A stretch of DNA of 9,590 nucleotides, from NCBI GenBank assembly GCA_012841735.1, contig DUUE01000415.1, positions 1 to 9,590 on the forward strand. Reading direction: 5' to 3'. The notes under the pieces were generated by a model that saw only the letters and a program-made list of their open reading frames with translations, made no database searches and had not been told where the DNA came from. Below are positions 1-7,800 of the stretch, piece after piece (position 1 is the first letter of the stretch; each line of letters opens with the position of its first letter). A program made the position numbers and the translations under genes. Origin of the DNA: Bacillota bacterium. GTDB taxonomy: Bacteria; Bacillota; Dethiobacteria; Dethiobacterales; Dethiobacteraceae.

Positions 1-704
1 AAACGGGCACCGTGATGCCGCTGGCCGAGGTCGGGCGACTGGTCAAGGAAAAAACGCCGGAGGCGCTGTTTCATGTGGATGCGGTCCAGTCTTTCGGCAA
101 ACTCCCTGTCTCTGCCGGTGCCTGGCAGGCAGATTTAATCACCATTTCCGCCCATAAAATCCACGGCCCCAAGGGCTGCGGCGCCCTGTGGCGCAGGTCA
201 GGCATCCCGCTGGCGCCCCTCTTGCACGGCGGCGACCAGGAAGGGGGCCTGCGCCCGGGGACGGAAAATATGGCCGGCATCGCCGGTTTTGCCGCGGCGG
301 CACGCCTGGCCCTCACGCGGCAGGAAAAAACGGCGGCTGCGCTTGCGCGGCTGAAAGAAACTTTTCTTATGGCCGTTGCCGGGGCCATACCCGAGATTGT
401 GGTTAACAGCCCGGAGGAGGCCGCCCCCCATATAGTCAGCATCACTTTTCCCGGGGTGAAAGGAGAAGTGCTGGTGCATGAACTGGCACGGAGCGGGATT
501 TATGTTTCCACCGGGTCCGCCTGCCACTCCCACCGGGCAGACCCGAGCCATGTCCTGCTGGCCATGGGGCGCACTCCCAAGGACATAGAAGCAACACTGC
601 GCTTCAGTTTTTCCGTCCTGAATACGGAAGCGGAACTGGAGTACACAGTGGAAAAACTACAGGAGGCGGTGGCCCTGCTGCGCCGTCTCACACGGAGGCA
701 ATAG
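1..704 (+). CDS. Cysteine desulfurase (NifS/IscS family), 5' truncated by the window edge
   Basis: PLP enzyme that takes sulfur from L-cysteine as an enzyme-bound persulfide, releasing alanine, and passes it to acceptors. The reading frame is open from base 3, and the first visible residues (GTVMPLAEVG) already match the middle of the family, so roughly 150 N-terminal residues lie outside the window; the GTG/ATG at 12-17 are internal codons. Seen: HVDAVQ with the PLP-pyridine aspartate at 78-80, SAHKIHGPKG with the Schiff-base lysine at 156-158, and STGSACHSH with the catalytic cysteine at 522-524, followed by the usual PSHVLLAMG and LRFSFS segments. The stop lies 3 bases before thiI, and the thiI ribosome binding site (GGAGG, 694-698) is inside this gene, so the two are surely co-transcribed. 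By analogy with the Bacillus subtilis nifZ-thiI pair, this is probably the dedicated sulfur donor of ThiI. General IscS-type duty in Fe-S assembly cannot be excluded. Confidence 0.93.
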   Translation, partial: TGTVMPLAEVGRLVKEKTPEALFHVDAVQSFGKLPVSAGAWQADLITISAHKIHGPKGCGALWRRSGIPLAPLLHGGDQEGGLRPGTENMAGIAGFAAAARLALTRQEKTAAALARLKETFLMAVAGAIPEIVVNSPEEAAPHIVSITFPGVKGEVLVHELARSGIYVSTGSACHSHRADPSHVLLAMGRTPKDIEATLRFSFSVLNTEAELEYTVEKLQEAVALLRRLTRRQ

Positions 705-707
705 CAG

Positions 708-1874
708 ATGCTGTATTTGATTCGTTACGGTGAAATAGGCTTAAAAGGCAAAAACCGGCGGTTTTTTGAAAATACCCTGACGGCCAATATTCAAAGAGCC
801 CTGCGGGGCATACCCGGGTACCGTGTCTGGCAGTCTCATACACGCAATTATGTGGAAGTCCCGGACACAAGCAGCAGGGAAGCGGAGGAACGCCTGCGGC
901 AGGTTTTCGGCATTGTTTCCGTCAGCCCGGTGGTCAAAGTCCCGCTGAACCTGGAAGCCATTAAAGCCGCCGCCCTGCAGGAATTTGCCGGGATAGTGCG
1001 GCCGGGCCTGAGTTTTAAGGTTAATACCAGGCGGGCCAATAAACGTTTTCCCCTGCCTTCCCAGGAAGTCAGTGCCGCCGTGGGTGCCCACCTGCTGCAC
1101 AATCTTCCCGGCCTGTCCGTTGATGTCCATGCGCCGCAGGAAGTGCTGGACATAGAGATCCGTGAAGAAGAAGCTTACCTTTATACCAAAAGAATTCCCG
1201 GCCCCGGCGGCCTGCCTGTGGGAGTGGCGGGGAAAGGGCTGCTGCTGTTGTCCGGCGGCATTGACAGCCCGGTAGCCGGCTGGATGGCCCTGAAACGTGG
1301 TGTGACCCTGGAGGCGCTGCATTTTCACAGCTATCCTTTTACCAGCGAACGGTCCAGGGAAAAAGTAATTGATTTATGCCGCCGGCTTGCTGTGTACGGC
1401 GGACGGATCATGCTGCATGTGGCTCATTTTACGGACATTCAGACAGAATTGCGCCTGAAGACGCCGGAACGCCTCACCGTGACACTCATGCGGCGCATGA
1501 TGCTGCGGGTGGCGGAACAGCTGGCGGCCAGGCGGAAAGCGTTGGCCCTCTTTACGGGCGAGAGCCTGGGCCAGGTAGCCAGTCAGACCATGGAAAGTAT
1601 CAATGTCATTGAGCGGGTGACGACCATCCCCATCCTGCGCCCTCTTATCGGACTGGACAAGCAGGAAATAACGGAACTTTCCCGCCGGATTGAAACCTAT
1701 TCCATTTCCATCCGCCCGTATGAAGACTGCTGTACTATCTTTTTACCTGATTATCCGGCCACCCGCCCGCGCCTGGCGGATGTGGAAGCGGCCGAGACGG
1801 CTTTGGATATTCCCGCCCTGGTGGCGGGCTGCCTGGCAAAAACAGAAGTGCTGGAAATCAGGGACGACCGGTGA
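708..1874 (+). CDS. thiI: tRNA 4-thiouridine synthetase ThiI, short form without rhodanese domain
   Basis: Adenylates uridine 8 of tRNA and replaces its oxygen with sulfur to give s4U, a near-UV sensor base; in some bacteria it also feeds thiazole synthesis. The 388 residues start MLYLIRYGEIGLKGKN, the typical ThiI N-terminus. An N-terminal ferredoxin-like region is followed by a THUMP RNA-binding domain (about residues 60-165) and a PP-loop ATP pyrophosphatase domain with SGGIDSP at 182-188. The EDCCTIF motif carries C341/C342, the region of the conserved cysteine (E. coli Cys344) that resolves the persulfide. The protein ends where E. coli ThiI (about 480 residues) would begin its rhodanese domain. 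This short form is normal in Firmicutes and implies direct sulfur transfer from the desulfurase encoded immediately upstream. The start is supported by GGAGG at 694-698, 9 bases upstream. Confidence 0.96.
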   Translation: MLYLIRYGEIGLKGKNRRFFENTLTANIQRALRGIPGYRVWQSHTRNYVEVPDTSSREAEERLRQVFGIVSVSPVVKVPLNLEAIKAAALQEFAGIVRPGLSFKVNTRRANKRFPLPSQEVSAAVGAHLLHNLPGLSVDVHAPQEVLDIEIREEEAYLYTKRIPGPGGLPVGVAGKGLLLLSGGIDSPVAGWMALKRGVTLEALHFHSYPFTSERSREKVIDLCRRLAVYGGRIMLHVAHFTDIQTELRLKTPERLTVTLMRRMMLRVAEQLAARRKALALFTGESLGQVASQTMESINVIERVTTIPILRPLIGLDKQEITELSRRIETYSISIRPYEDCCTIFLPDYPATRPRLADVEAAETALDIPALVAGCLAKTEVLEIRDDR

Positions 1875-1897
1875 CAAAACAGCAAACTGCAATGAGA

Positions 1898-1929
1898 GCG
1901 GCAGGAATGCTACTGCCGCCATTTTTTTT
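1898..1929 (+). terminator. Intrinsic terminator of the desulfurase-thiI operon
   Basis: A 7-bp perfect GC-rich stem (GCGGCAG at 1898-1904, CTGCCGC at 1913-1919) with an 8-base loop is followed by CA and eight T residues (1922-1929). It starts 23 bases after the thiI stop codon and separates thiI from the next operon. Confidence 0.88.
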
Positions 1930-2056
1930 GCCATTTTTCACCGCTGGCAGGCCCGGACGGGCGTTATAGGCCGGTAAACTTGATACAGGCGCCCATGGCG
2001 CGCCAAAGCTGCCGGAAGCTCGCTATATGTGAAAATATTAACTAGAGTTCTTCCTG
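1930..2056. other. Intergenic stretch between operons, no gene seen
   Basis: I see no convincing coding frame here: reading frames are short, lack ribosome binding sites and show no family resemblance. The left part is GC-rich, with small dyads such as GCGCC-CAT-GGCGC (1989-2001), which has too small a loop and no T tract, so I do not call it a terminator. The right part (from about 2024) turns AT-rich and holds the Rex-like dyad described separately. No riboswitch or tRNA fold was recognised by eye. Confidence 0.6.
2027..2044. promoter_or_regulatory. Possible Rex-type redox operator
   Basis: Half sites ATGTGAA (2027-2033) and TTAACTA (2038-2044) flank a 4-base spacer, giving the 7-4-7 geometry of Rex sites. 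Against the remembered clostridial consensus TTGTTAA-n4-TTAACAA the halves match 5/7 and 6/7. The dyad ends 12 bases before the predicted -35 box. Rex is the NADH/NAD+ sensing repressor of many Firmicute fermentation and hydrogenase operons, so an operon for an NADH-dependent flavoprotein is a fitting target. The match is imperfect and such AT-rich dyads occur by chance. Confidence 0.35.
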
Positions 2057-2085
2057 TTTACCGATCTGTGTATACATGTTATACT
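2057..2085 (+). promoter_or_regulatory. Sigma-A extended -10 promoter of the transhydrogenase operon
   Basis: The -35 box TTTACC (2057-2062, 4/6 to TTGACA) lies 17 bases from the -10 box TATACT (2080-2085, 5/6 to TATAAT). TGT immediately precedes the -10, which makes an extended -10 element (TGTTATACT, 2077-2085). Transcription would start near 2092, leaving a leader of about 60 bases before the first start codon at 2154. It is the only good promoter I see between the thiI terminator and the operon. Confidence 0.7.
2070..2084. repeat. Imperfect inverted repeat over the -10 box
   Basis: GTATA (2070-2074) and TATAC (2080-2084) form an inverted repeat around CATGT, overlapping the extended -10. 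The core ACATGTT (2074-2080) recurs directly at 2100-2106, just past the predicted transcription start. This could be a repressor site, or simply the low-complexity composition of a promoter. Confidence 0.35.
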
Positions 2086-2138
2086 TGAGTCGGATAAAGA
2101 CATGTTCCTGTTATGCAGTGATAGAAAAGTCAGAGGGA

Positions 2139-2144
2139 AAGGAG
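2139..2144 (+). promoter_or_regulatory. Ribosome binding site fixing the start of the Lrp-like gene
   Basis: AAGGAG lies 9 bases before the ATG at 2154. The same frame is open back to 2076, but a start there would overlap the -10 box and precede the predicted transcript, so the ATG at 2154 is chosen. Confidence 0.8.
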
Positions 2145-2153
2145 AATGAAACG

Positions 2154-2441
2154 ATGGCGTCACGAGCATACCTTTTAATTACCGTGCGGGATGAGTTTAA
2201 AGCCGGGAACTTCCCGGAAGCAGTCACCGCTGTGGCGGACCTGGCGGAGGTGGATTTTGCCGATCCTGTTGTCGGGGAGGCGGATATTGTTGCCATGATC
2301 GCGGCAGAGATTCCTGAAAAGGTTGCCGACAAGGTGGCTGCCCTGCCCTGTGTGGAGAACGTCCGGGTGCTCAAGATTGTTTCGGCCCTGGAGCGCCACC
2401 GTTCCCTGCGGCAAAAATTGCTGCAAAAGCTGGCGCAGTAA
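2154..2441 (+). CDS. Stand-alone Lrp/AsnC effector-domain (RAM, dimeric alpha-beta barrel) protein
   Basis: A 95-residue protein beginning MASRAYLLITV. Its predicted beta-alpha-beta-beta-alpha-beta order (strand RAYLLITV; helix around FPEAVTAVADL; strands around VDFADPVVGEADIVAMI; helix PEKVADKVAAL; strand VENVRVLKIV) matches the ligand-binding half of Lrp/AsnC regulators. The GEADIVAMI segment corresponds to the family's G-x-Y-D-hydrophobic strand, with Ala in place of the usual Tyr. No helix-turn-helix is present, so it probably does not bind DNA by itself. A basic, helical tail follows (about residues 80-95, rich in Lys, Arg and Leu). It is the first gene of the operon and lies 36 bases before the NuoE-like gene. 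Role unknown: it may sense a small molecule, act on another regulator, or assist the enzyme complex. The family call is from sequence pattern only. Confidence 0.75.
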   Translation: MASRAYLLITVRDEFKAGNFPEAVTAVADLAEVDFADPVVGEADIVAMIAAEIPEKVADKVAALPCVENVRVLKIVSALERHRSLRQKLLQKLAQ

Positions 2442-2477
2442 CCTTACAGAAATCTCTGGGGTAAAGGAGTTAAACGT

Positions 2478-3026
2478 ATGAAAACCACAGAAAACACTGC
2501 TTTGGCTGCGAATGACCCTATCGGGACCATCGATGCGATCGTCCGCAGGCATAATGTTTACAGGGGAGCAACCATCCCCATCCTGCAGGAAATCCAGCAG
2601 ACCTTCGGTTATGTTGCACCGGAAGCCATCACCAGGATCTCGGACCTGACCGGCATTCCGGAAAGCGAAATCTACAGTATTGTTACCTTTTATGCCCAGT
2701 TTCGCCTGCAGCCGGTGGGCAAGTATGTGATCAGTGTCTGTCACGGCACGGCCTGTCATTTGGCCGGGGCGGAAAGAATTACCGATGCCTTTGAACACGC
2801 TACGGGGGCCAAGCCCGGCCAGACAAGCAAAGACGGCCTTTTTACCCTGGAAAAAGTGGCCTGTCTCGGCTGCTGCAGCCTGGCACCGGTGGTAAATTTT
2901 AACGACGAAACGGTTGCCCGTGTTACACCTGACAAAGCGCAGGCGCTGGTCAAAACAGCCCGTGAAACGGCTGCCAAAGAAAAAACGGCAAAGGGGGAAA
3001 GCCGGCATGAAAACCCAAGCGTATAA
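2478..3026 (+). CDS. stnC: NuoE/HydC-like thioredoxin-fold [2Fe-2S] subunit of a bifurcating transhydrogenase (StnC-like)
   Basis: A 182-residue small subunit that carries one [2Fe-2S] cluster and docks on the NuoF-like subunit. An N-terminal helical part (about residues 15-65, with IPILQEIQQTFGYV) leads into the family motif VTFYAQFRLQPVGKYVISVCHGTACH. Cluster ligands are visible as C88 and C93 (C-x4-C) and C129 and C133 (in CLGCC), the spacing found in NuoE and in HydC/HndA of NAD(P)-linked hydrogenases. The Lys/Glu-rich C-terminus extends past the fold and overlaps the next gene by 20 bases. AAAGGAG at 2463-2469 supports the ATG, with an 8-base spacer. The symbol follows the HydABC-style naming of the Sporomusa Stn complex as I remember it. 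The family is certain; assignment to Stn rests on the fusion protein encoded downstream. Confidence 0.88.
   Translation: MKTTENTALAANDPIGTIDAIVRRHNVYRGATIPILQEIQQTFGYVAPEAITRISDLTGIPESEIYSIVTFYAQFRLQPVGKYVISVCHGTACHLAGAERITDAFEHATGAKPGQTSKDGLFTLEKVACLGCCSLAPVVNFNDETVARVTPDKAQALVKTARETAAKEKTAKGESRHENPSV
2993..2998 (+). promoter_or_regulatory. Ribosome binding site fixing the start of the NuoF-like gene
   Basis: GGGGGA lies 8 bases before the ATG at 3007, inside the upstream gene. The frame is open back to 2914, but the first 31 residues from there would be a basic, low-complexity shadow of the NuoE-like tail. The conserved domain begins right after the ATG at 3007. Confidence 0.75.
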
Positions 3027-4812
3027 AGTTCGGGTTGGTCTTGGTACCTGCGGCATTGCTGCCGGTGCAAGCAAAACTTATGATGAAATTGTGCCCCTTT
3101 TGGCAGCCCACGGAATTGTTCCGGAAAAAACCGGCTGCATGGGCATGTGCTACTGTGAACCCCTGGTGGAAGTGATAGACAGTGAAGGTAAAAGCTATGT
3201 GTACGGCAATGTGACGGCGGACAAGGCCGCCACCATCGTCGAAGAGCATATTAAAGGCGGCCGGCCGGTTGCCGAACTTTTGGTTTTATGTGAGGATACG
3301 GAGACTGAACATGCTCCCTATATTGAGAAACAGCACCGCATCCTGCTGAAACACCTGGGTAAAATCAATCCGGAAAGTATTGACAGCTATCTTGAGGTGG
3401 GCGGTTATGAGGCGGTTACCAAGGCGCTTGGCAGCATGACGCCGGAAGAAGTAATTGCCGAAATCGGTGCCGCCGGGCTGCGCGGCCGCGGCGGGGCAGG
3501 CTTCCCCACCCATCTGAAATGGAAATTTACCCGCGAAGCCGAAGGCGATCAGAAATATGTTGTCTGCAACGCGGACGAAGGGGATCCGGGCGCCTTTATG
3601 GACCGCAGCCTCCTGGAAAGCAATCCCCACAGTGTCCTGGAAGGCATGATTATTGCCGGTTATGCCATCGGGGCAACGGAAGGCTATGTTTACTGCCGGG
3701 CCGAATACCCCCTGGCCATCCGCAACCTGCGCAAAGCCATTGCCGACGCCACTGAACGCGGCTTTTTGGGTAAAAACATCCTGGGTTCAGGTTTTGACTT
3801 TTCCGTGCAGATCAGGGAAGGCGCGGGAGCTTTTGTCTGCGGCGAGGAAACAGCACTGTTGATGTCCGTGGAAGGCAAACGTGGCATGCCACGTTTCCGG
3901 CCGCCTTTCCCGGCACAGAAAGGCCTTTTTGGCCGGCCCACCTGTATTAACAACGTGGAAACACTGGCCAATATTCCCCATATTATCAGGGAAGGTGCCG
4001 CCTCCTACAGCAGCCTGGGCACGGAAAACAGCAAAGGGACCAAAGTTTTTGCCCTGGCCGGCAAGATTAAGCGCGGCGGCCTGGTTGAAATCCCCATGGG
4101 GCTTACCATTAATGAAATCGTTTTTGACATTGGCGGCGGGATTTCCACGGGCAAAAAATTTAAAGCCGTCCAGACAGGCGGTCCTTCCGGCGGCTGTATC
4201 CCCGCCGACATGGGCGACACGCCTGTGGATTATGATTCACTGAAAGCCATCGGCGCCATTATGGGATCCGGCGGCATGCTCATTATGGATGAAGAAACCT
4301 GCATGGTTGATGTGGCCCGTTTCTTCCTTACTTTTACCTGTGATGAGTCGTGCGGCAAGTGCACTTTCTGCCGCACGGGGACGAAAAAAATGCTTGAGAT
4401 CCTGGAAAGGATTGCGGAAGGCAAAGGAACGGAAAGCGATATCGACCTCCTGGAGGAACTGGCTGAACAGGTTAAGGCCGGCTCACTCTGCGGCCTGGGG
4501 CAGACTGCTCCCAATCCGGTCCTGACAACCATTAAATATTTCCGTGACGAATACCTGGCCCACGTACGGGATAAACGCTGCCCCGCCAAAAAATGCAAAG
4601 CGCTTATCCGTTACGAAATTCATGCTGATGCCTGTGTTGCCTGCGGCCTGTGCCGCCGCAACTGCCCGGTCAATGCCATCTCAGGGGCCAAGAAAACTCC
4701 GCATGTAATTGATCAGGATGTTTGCATCCGCTGCGGGCTTTGCCTGAACAGCTGCAAATTTGATGCCATTGAGGTTACTACCGGCGAACCGGAACCGCAA
4801 GTGGCAAATTAG
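3007..4812 (+). CDS. stnB: NuoF/HydB-like NADH-binding FMN iron-sulfur subunit (StnB-like)
   Basis: 601 residues, the length and domain order of HydB/HndC from bifurcating hydrogenases. Residues 1-90 are a thioredoxin-like [2Fe-2S] domain (candidate ligands C15, C44, C48, C50). Residues about 120-350 are the NADH/FMN domain, with the glycine-rich GLRGRGGAGFPT (157-168) and the FMN-binding CNADEGDPGAFMDR (187-200). An SLBB region follows. The N3-type [4Fe-4S] site is SCGKCTFC (C449, C452, C455) with C495. A C-terminal ferredoxin domain has two [4Fe-4S] motifs (C543/546/549/553 and C573/576/579/583). Expected role: oxidise or reduce NAD(H) at FMN and exchange electrons with ferredoxin and the large subunit, in the cytoplasm. 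The gene overlaps the preceding one by 20 bases, which suggests translational coupling and fixed stoichiometry. A hydrogenase partner would look the same at this subunit, so the Stn label depends on the next gene. Confidence 0.92.
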   Translation: MKTQAYKVRVGLGTCGIAAGASKTYDEIVPLLAAHGIVPEKTGCMGMCYCEPLVEVIDSEGKSYVYGNVTADKAATIVEEHIKGGRPVAELLVLCEDTETEHAPYIEKQHRILLKHLGKINPESIDSYLEVGGYEAVTKALGSMTPEEVIAEIGAAGLRGRGGAGFPTHLKWKFTREAEGDQKYVVCNADEGDPGAFMDRSLLESNPHSVLEGMIIAGYAIGATEGYVYCRAEYPLAIRNLRKAIADATERGFLGKNILGSGFDFSVQIREGAGAFVCGEETALLMSVEGKRGMPRFRPPFPAQKGLFGRPTCINNVETLANIPHIIREGAASYSSLGTENSKGTKVFALAGKIKRGGLVEIPMGLTINEIVFDIGGGISTGKKFKAVQTGGPSGGCIPADMGDTPVDYDSLKAIGAIMGSGGMLIMDEETCMVDVARFFLTFTCDESCGKCTFCRTGTKKMLEILERIAEGKGTESDIDLLEELAEQVKAGSLCGLGQTAPNPVLTTIKYFRDEYLAHVRDKRCPAKKCKALIRYEIHADACVACGLCRRNCPVNAISGAKKTPHVIDQDVCIRCGLCLNSCKFDAIEVTTGEPEPQVAN

Positions 4813-4844
4813 CAGTTATTCTTCGAAATAAATGAGGTGTAAAA

Positions 4845-7800
4845 ATGCCAAAAGTGCAAATTTGGATTGACGGAAAAGAGGTTTGGGCCGAAGAAGGCAG
4901 CAACCTGTTGGAGGCTGCCCTTGCCGCCGGGATTCATGTTCCCCATCTCTGTCATGACCCGCGGTTAAAGCCGTTTGGTTCCTGCCGTTTATGTTTTGTG
5001 GAGATTGAGGGCGGGCGCGGGCCCGTCCCTTCCTGCGGCAATGTGGTGACGGCGGGCATGAAAGTCACCACGGACAATGAGACCATCCGGAAACTGCGCA
5101 AAACGGCGCTTTCCCTGCTGATGACGGAACACTGCGGCGACTGTGTCGCCCCTTGTCAGCTGGCCTGCCCTGCCCATATTGATATCCAGGGCTTTATTGC
5201 CCACATTGCCAACGGCAAACGGGATGCAGCCGCAGCCCTGATCAAGGAGCAACTGCCGTTCGCCTCTGTCTGCGGCCGTGTCTGCCCCCGATTCTGCGAG
5301 GATGCCTGCCGCCGCAACATTGTGGATGAACCGGTGGATATTTGTGCCCTGAAACGTTATGCCGGCGACTATGACCTAGTAAACTTCAATCAGTATGCCC
5401 CCACTCCCCTGCCAGACACAGGCAAGCGTGTGGCTGTGGTGGGCGGCGGCCCCGCCGGCCTGACGGCGGCATATTACCTGGCCCTGCTGGGCCATCAGAT
5501 TACCGTCTATGACAGGGGGCCCGAGCTGGGCGGCATGCTGCGCTACGGGATTCCCGAATACCGCCTCCCCAAAAAGACACTGGACCAGGAAATCAAGCTG
5601 ATTACGGACCTGTGCGCCGGGGTCAAACTGGGGCAGGAACTGGGGAAAGACTTTACCCTGGATGAACTGCAGGCAGAATATGATGCCGTCTTCCTCGGTC
5701 TGGGCAGCCAGGCTGCACAGATGCTGGGCCTGCCCGGAGAAGATACTCCCGGCATTTTAAACGGCATCGGTTTCCTGCGCGCCGTGGTGGAAGGCAACCC
5801 GCCCGCCCTGGGGCGCAATGTGGTGGTGGTGGGAGGCGGCAACACCGCCATGGACGCCGCCCGGACCTCTCTCCGCCTGGGCGCGGAAAATGTAACGGTT
5901 GTCTACCGCCGCAGCCGGGATGAAATGCCGGCCAATCTGGTTGAAATAGAAGAAGCGGAAGAGGAAGGCATCCAGTTCAGACTCCTTGCCAACCCGCAAA
6001 GCTATATTTGCCGGGAAGGCAGGGTTGAGGAGCTGGAATGCATCCGGATGGAACTGGGTGAGCCGGACGCTTCCGGCCGCCGCCGCCCGGTGGCCATTAA
6101 AGGATCCGAATTTACCATTCCGGTTGATACGGTGATTCTTGCCATCGGCCAGGCACTGGAAAAAGAAACAGTGGCAACATGCGGGCTGGAGCTGTGCGAC
6201 CGTGGTAACCTGCAGGCCGATCCCAAAACCGGCGCCACCTGTCTGGAAGGCGTTTTTGCCGCCGGGGACTGCGTCAGCGGGCCGAAGACAGTGGTGGAAG
6301 CGGTAGGGGCCGCCAAACGCGCCGCCCTGGCCATGGACCAGTATTTGCGCGGCGAGCGGGTTGTCCCCGCCAAGGATGAATTTAACTGCACCATGGGTGA
6401 GAACTGGCAGGATATTGACCCGGCTGTTTTTGACGACAAAGAAAAAATACCCAGAGAGAGCGAAACAATCCTGCCACCGGCGGAACGGAAAGCAGATTTC
6501 AGAGAATTTAACCTGGGACTGACCAGGGAAGCGGCTCTGGCAGAAACAAAACGCTGCATGTCCTGCGGCTGTCAGGATGCTTTCGACTGTGAGCTGCGCC
6601 GTCTCTGCGGCGAATACGATGTGGATATTAAAGAGCTGGGCACCCACGAAAAACGTTACGACATTGTTCACAACGATTACCTGGTGCAGGATGAAAATAA
6701 ATGTATTCTCTGCGGCAACTGCGTCCGTATTTGCCAGGAAGTACAGGACAACGGCGTCATGGGCTTTGTCAACCGCGGTTTTGACACCACGGTGAAACCG
6801 TCCATGGGACTTGCCCTGTCCGAGTCGCAGTGTGAATCCTGCGGCCTCTGCATTTCCGCCTGCCCCACGGGCGCTCTCACCGCTGCGCAGCCTTGTGCCA
6901 AACCGGGTCCCTTTAAAGCGGAGAAAGTGGTGGCAACCACCTGCACCCGCTGCAGCACAGGCTGCGAACTGGAAGTGCATGTCTCCCGGGACCAGATTGT
7001 GTCAGTCACCACGCCGCTGCGCGGGGGCAGAAATGACGGCGTCCTCTGTCATAAAGGCTATTTTGCCGCCCATTATGTCCACAGCAGGGACCGCCTGACG
7101 GAACCGCTGGTGCGTGCCGGGGACGTCCTGCAGGCCACATCCTGGGAGAAAGCCGTCAGTGCCGCCGCCTCCATGCTGGAGCATGCGAAAAAGCTGCAGG
7201 GAGCGGGAGGCCTGGCAGTGCTTGTTTCCCCCGGTCTGACCAACGAAGAAAATTACCTGTTGCAGAAATTGGCACGCGAAGTGCTTGAGACCAATAATAT
7301 TGCCGGCATAGGTGCAGCAGACGCCTGTGCCCCGGCTGCCGCCGTCTCCTACAGCGACCTTGCTGCAAGCGATTTTATTCTGGTGGCAGGCACTGACCTT
7401 ACCGCCGAATTCTCCGTCCTGGCCTCCATGGTACGCAAAGCGGCGGAGGCTGGCGGCAAGCTGGCCATCGTCAGCGAACAGCCAACCAGGCTTGATAAAT
7501 ATGCAACCCACTCCCTGCTGGTTAATACCGGTTATACGGCAGACGTGCTGGCCGCCCTGTACGGGCTGGCCGCTGAGCAGGGCCTTGTGGCGGAAGGCGC
7601 AGAAATGCCCTGCTGCGCGGAAGACATGCGGCGCCTGCTTGACGAGCTGCCCCGCCTGCTGCGTGTCGGCACTGCCGGGCTTGCCGCCATGCTGCAGGAT
7701 CTGGCTTTTGCCAAGCGGCCTGTTGTCATTGTCACCGGCGACAGCGTGGGATGTGAAGAGCAGGAACTGCTTGCCGGTCTCCTTGCCGCCTGCGGCAAAA

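Noticed and set aside
2076..2153. Upstream start for the Lrp-like gene at 2076
   Set aside because: It would begin within the promoter -10 region, ahead of the predicted transcript start; the ATG at 2154 has a good AAGGAG and matches the domain start.
2914..3006. Upstream start for the NuoF-like gene at 2914
   Set aside because: The extra 31 residues are a basic out-of-frame shadow of the NuoE-like tail; the ATG at 3007 has GGGGGA 8 bases upstream.
5405..6360. Module as a true glutamate synthase small subunit (GltD)
   Set aside because: No glutamate synthase large subunit is nearby, and the module is embedded in a NuoG/HydA-like protein with NuoE/NuoF partners, so Nfn-like function fits better.
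5757..6980. 407-codon open frame on the minus strand inside the large fusion gene
   Set aside because: Antisense shadow produced by GC-biased codons; no family motif, no ribosome binding site, and the plus strand is clearly conserved coding sequence.
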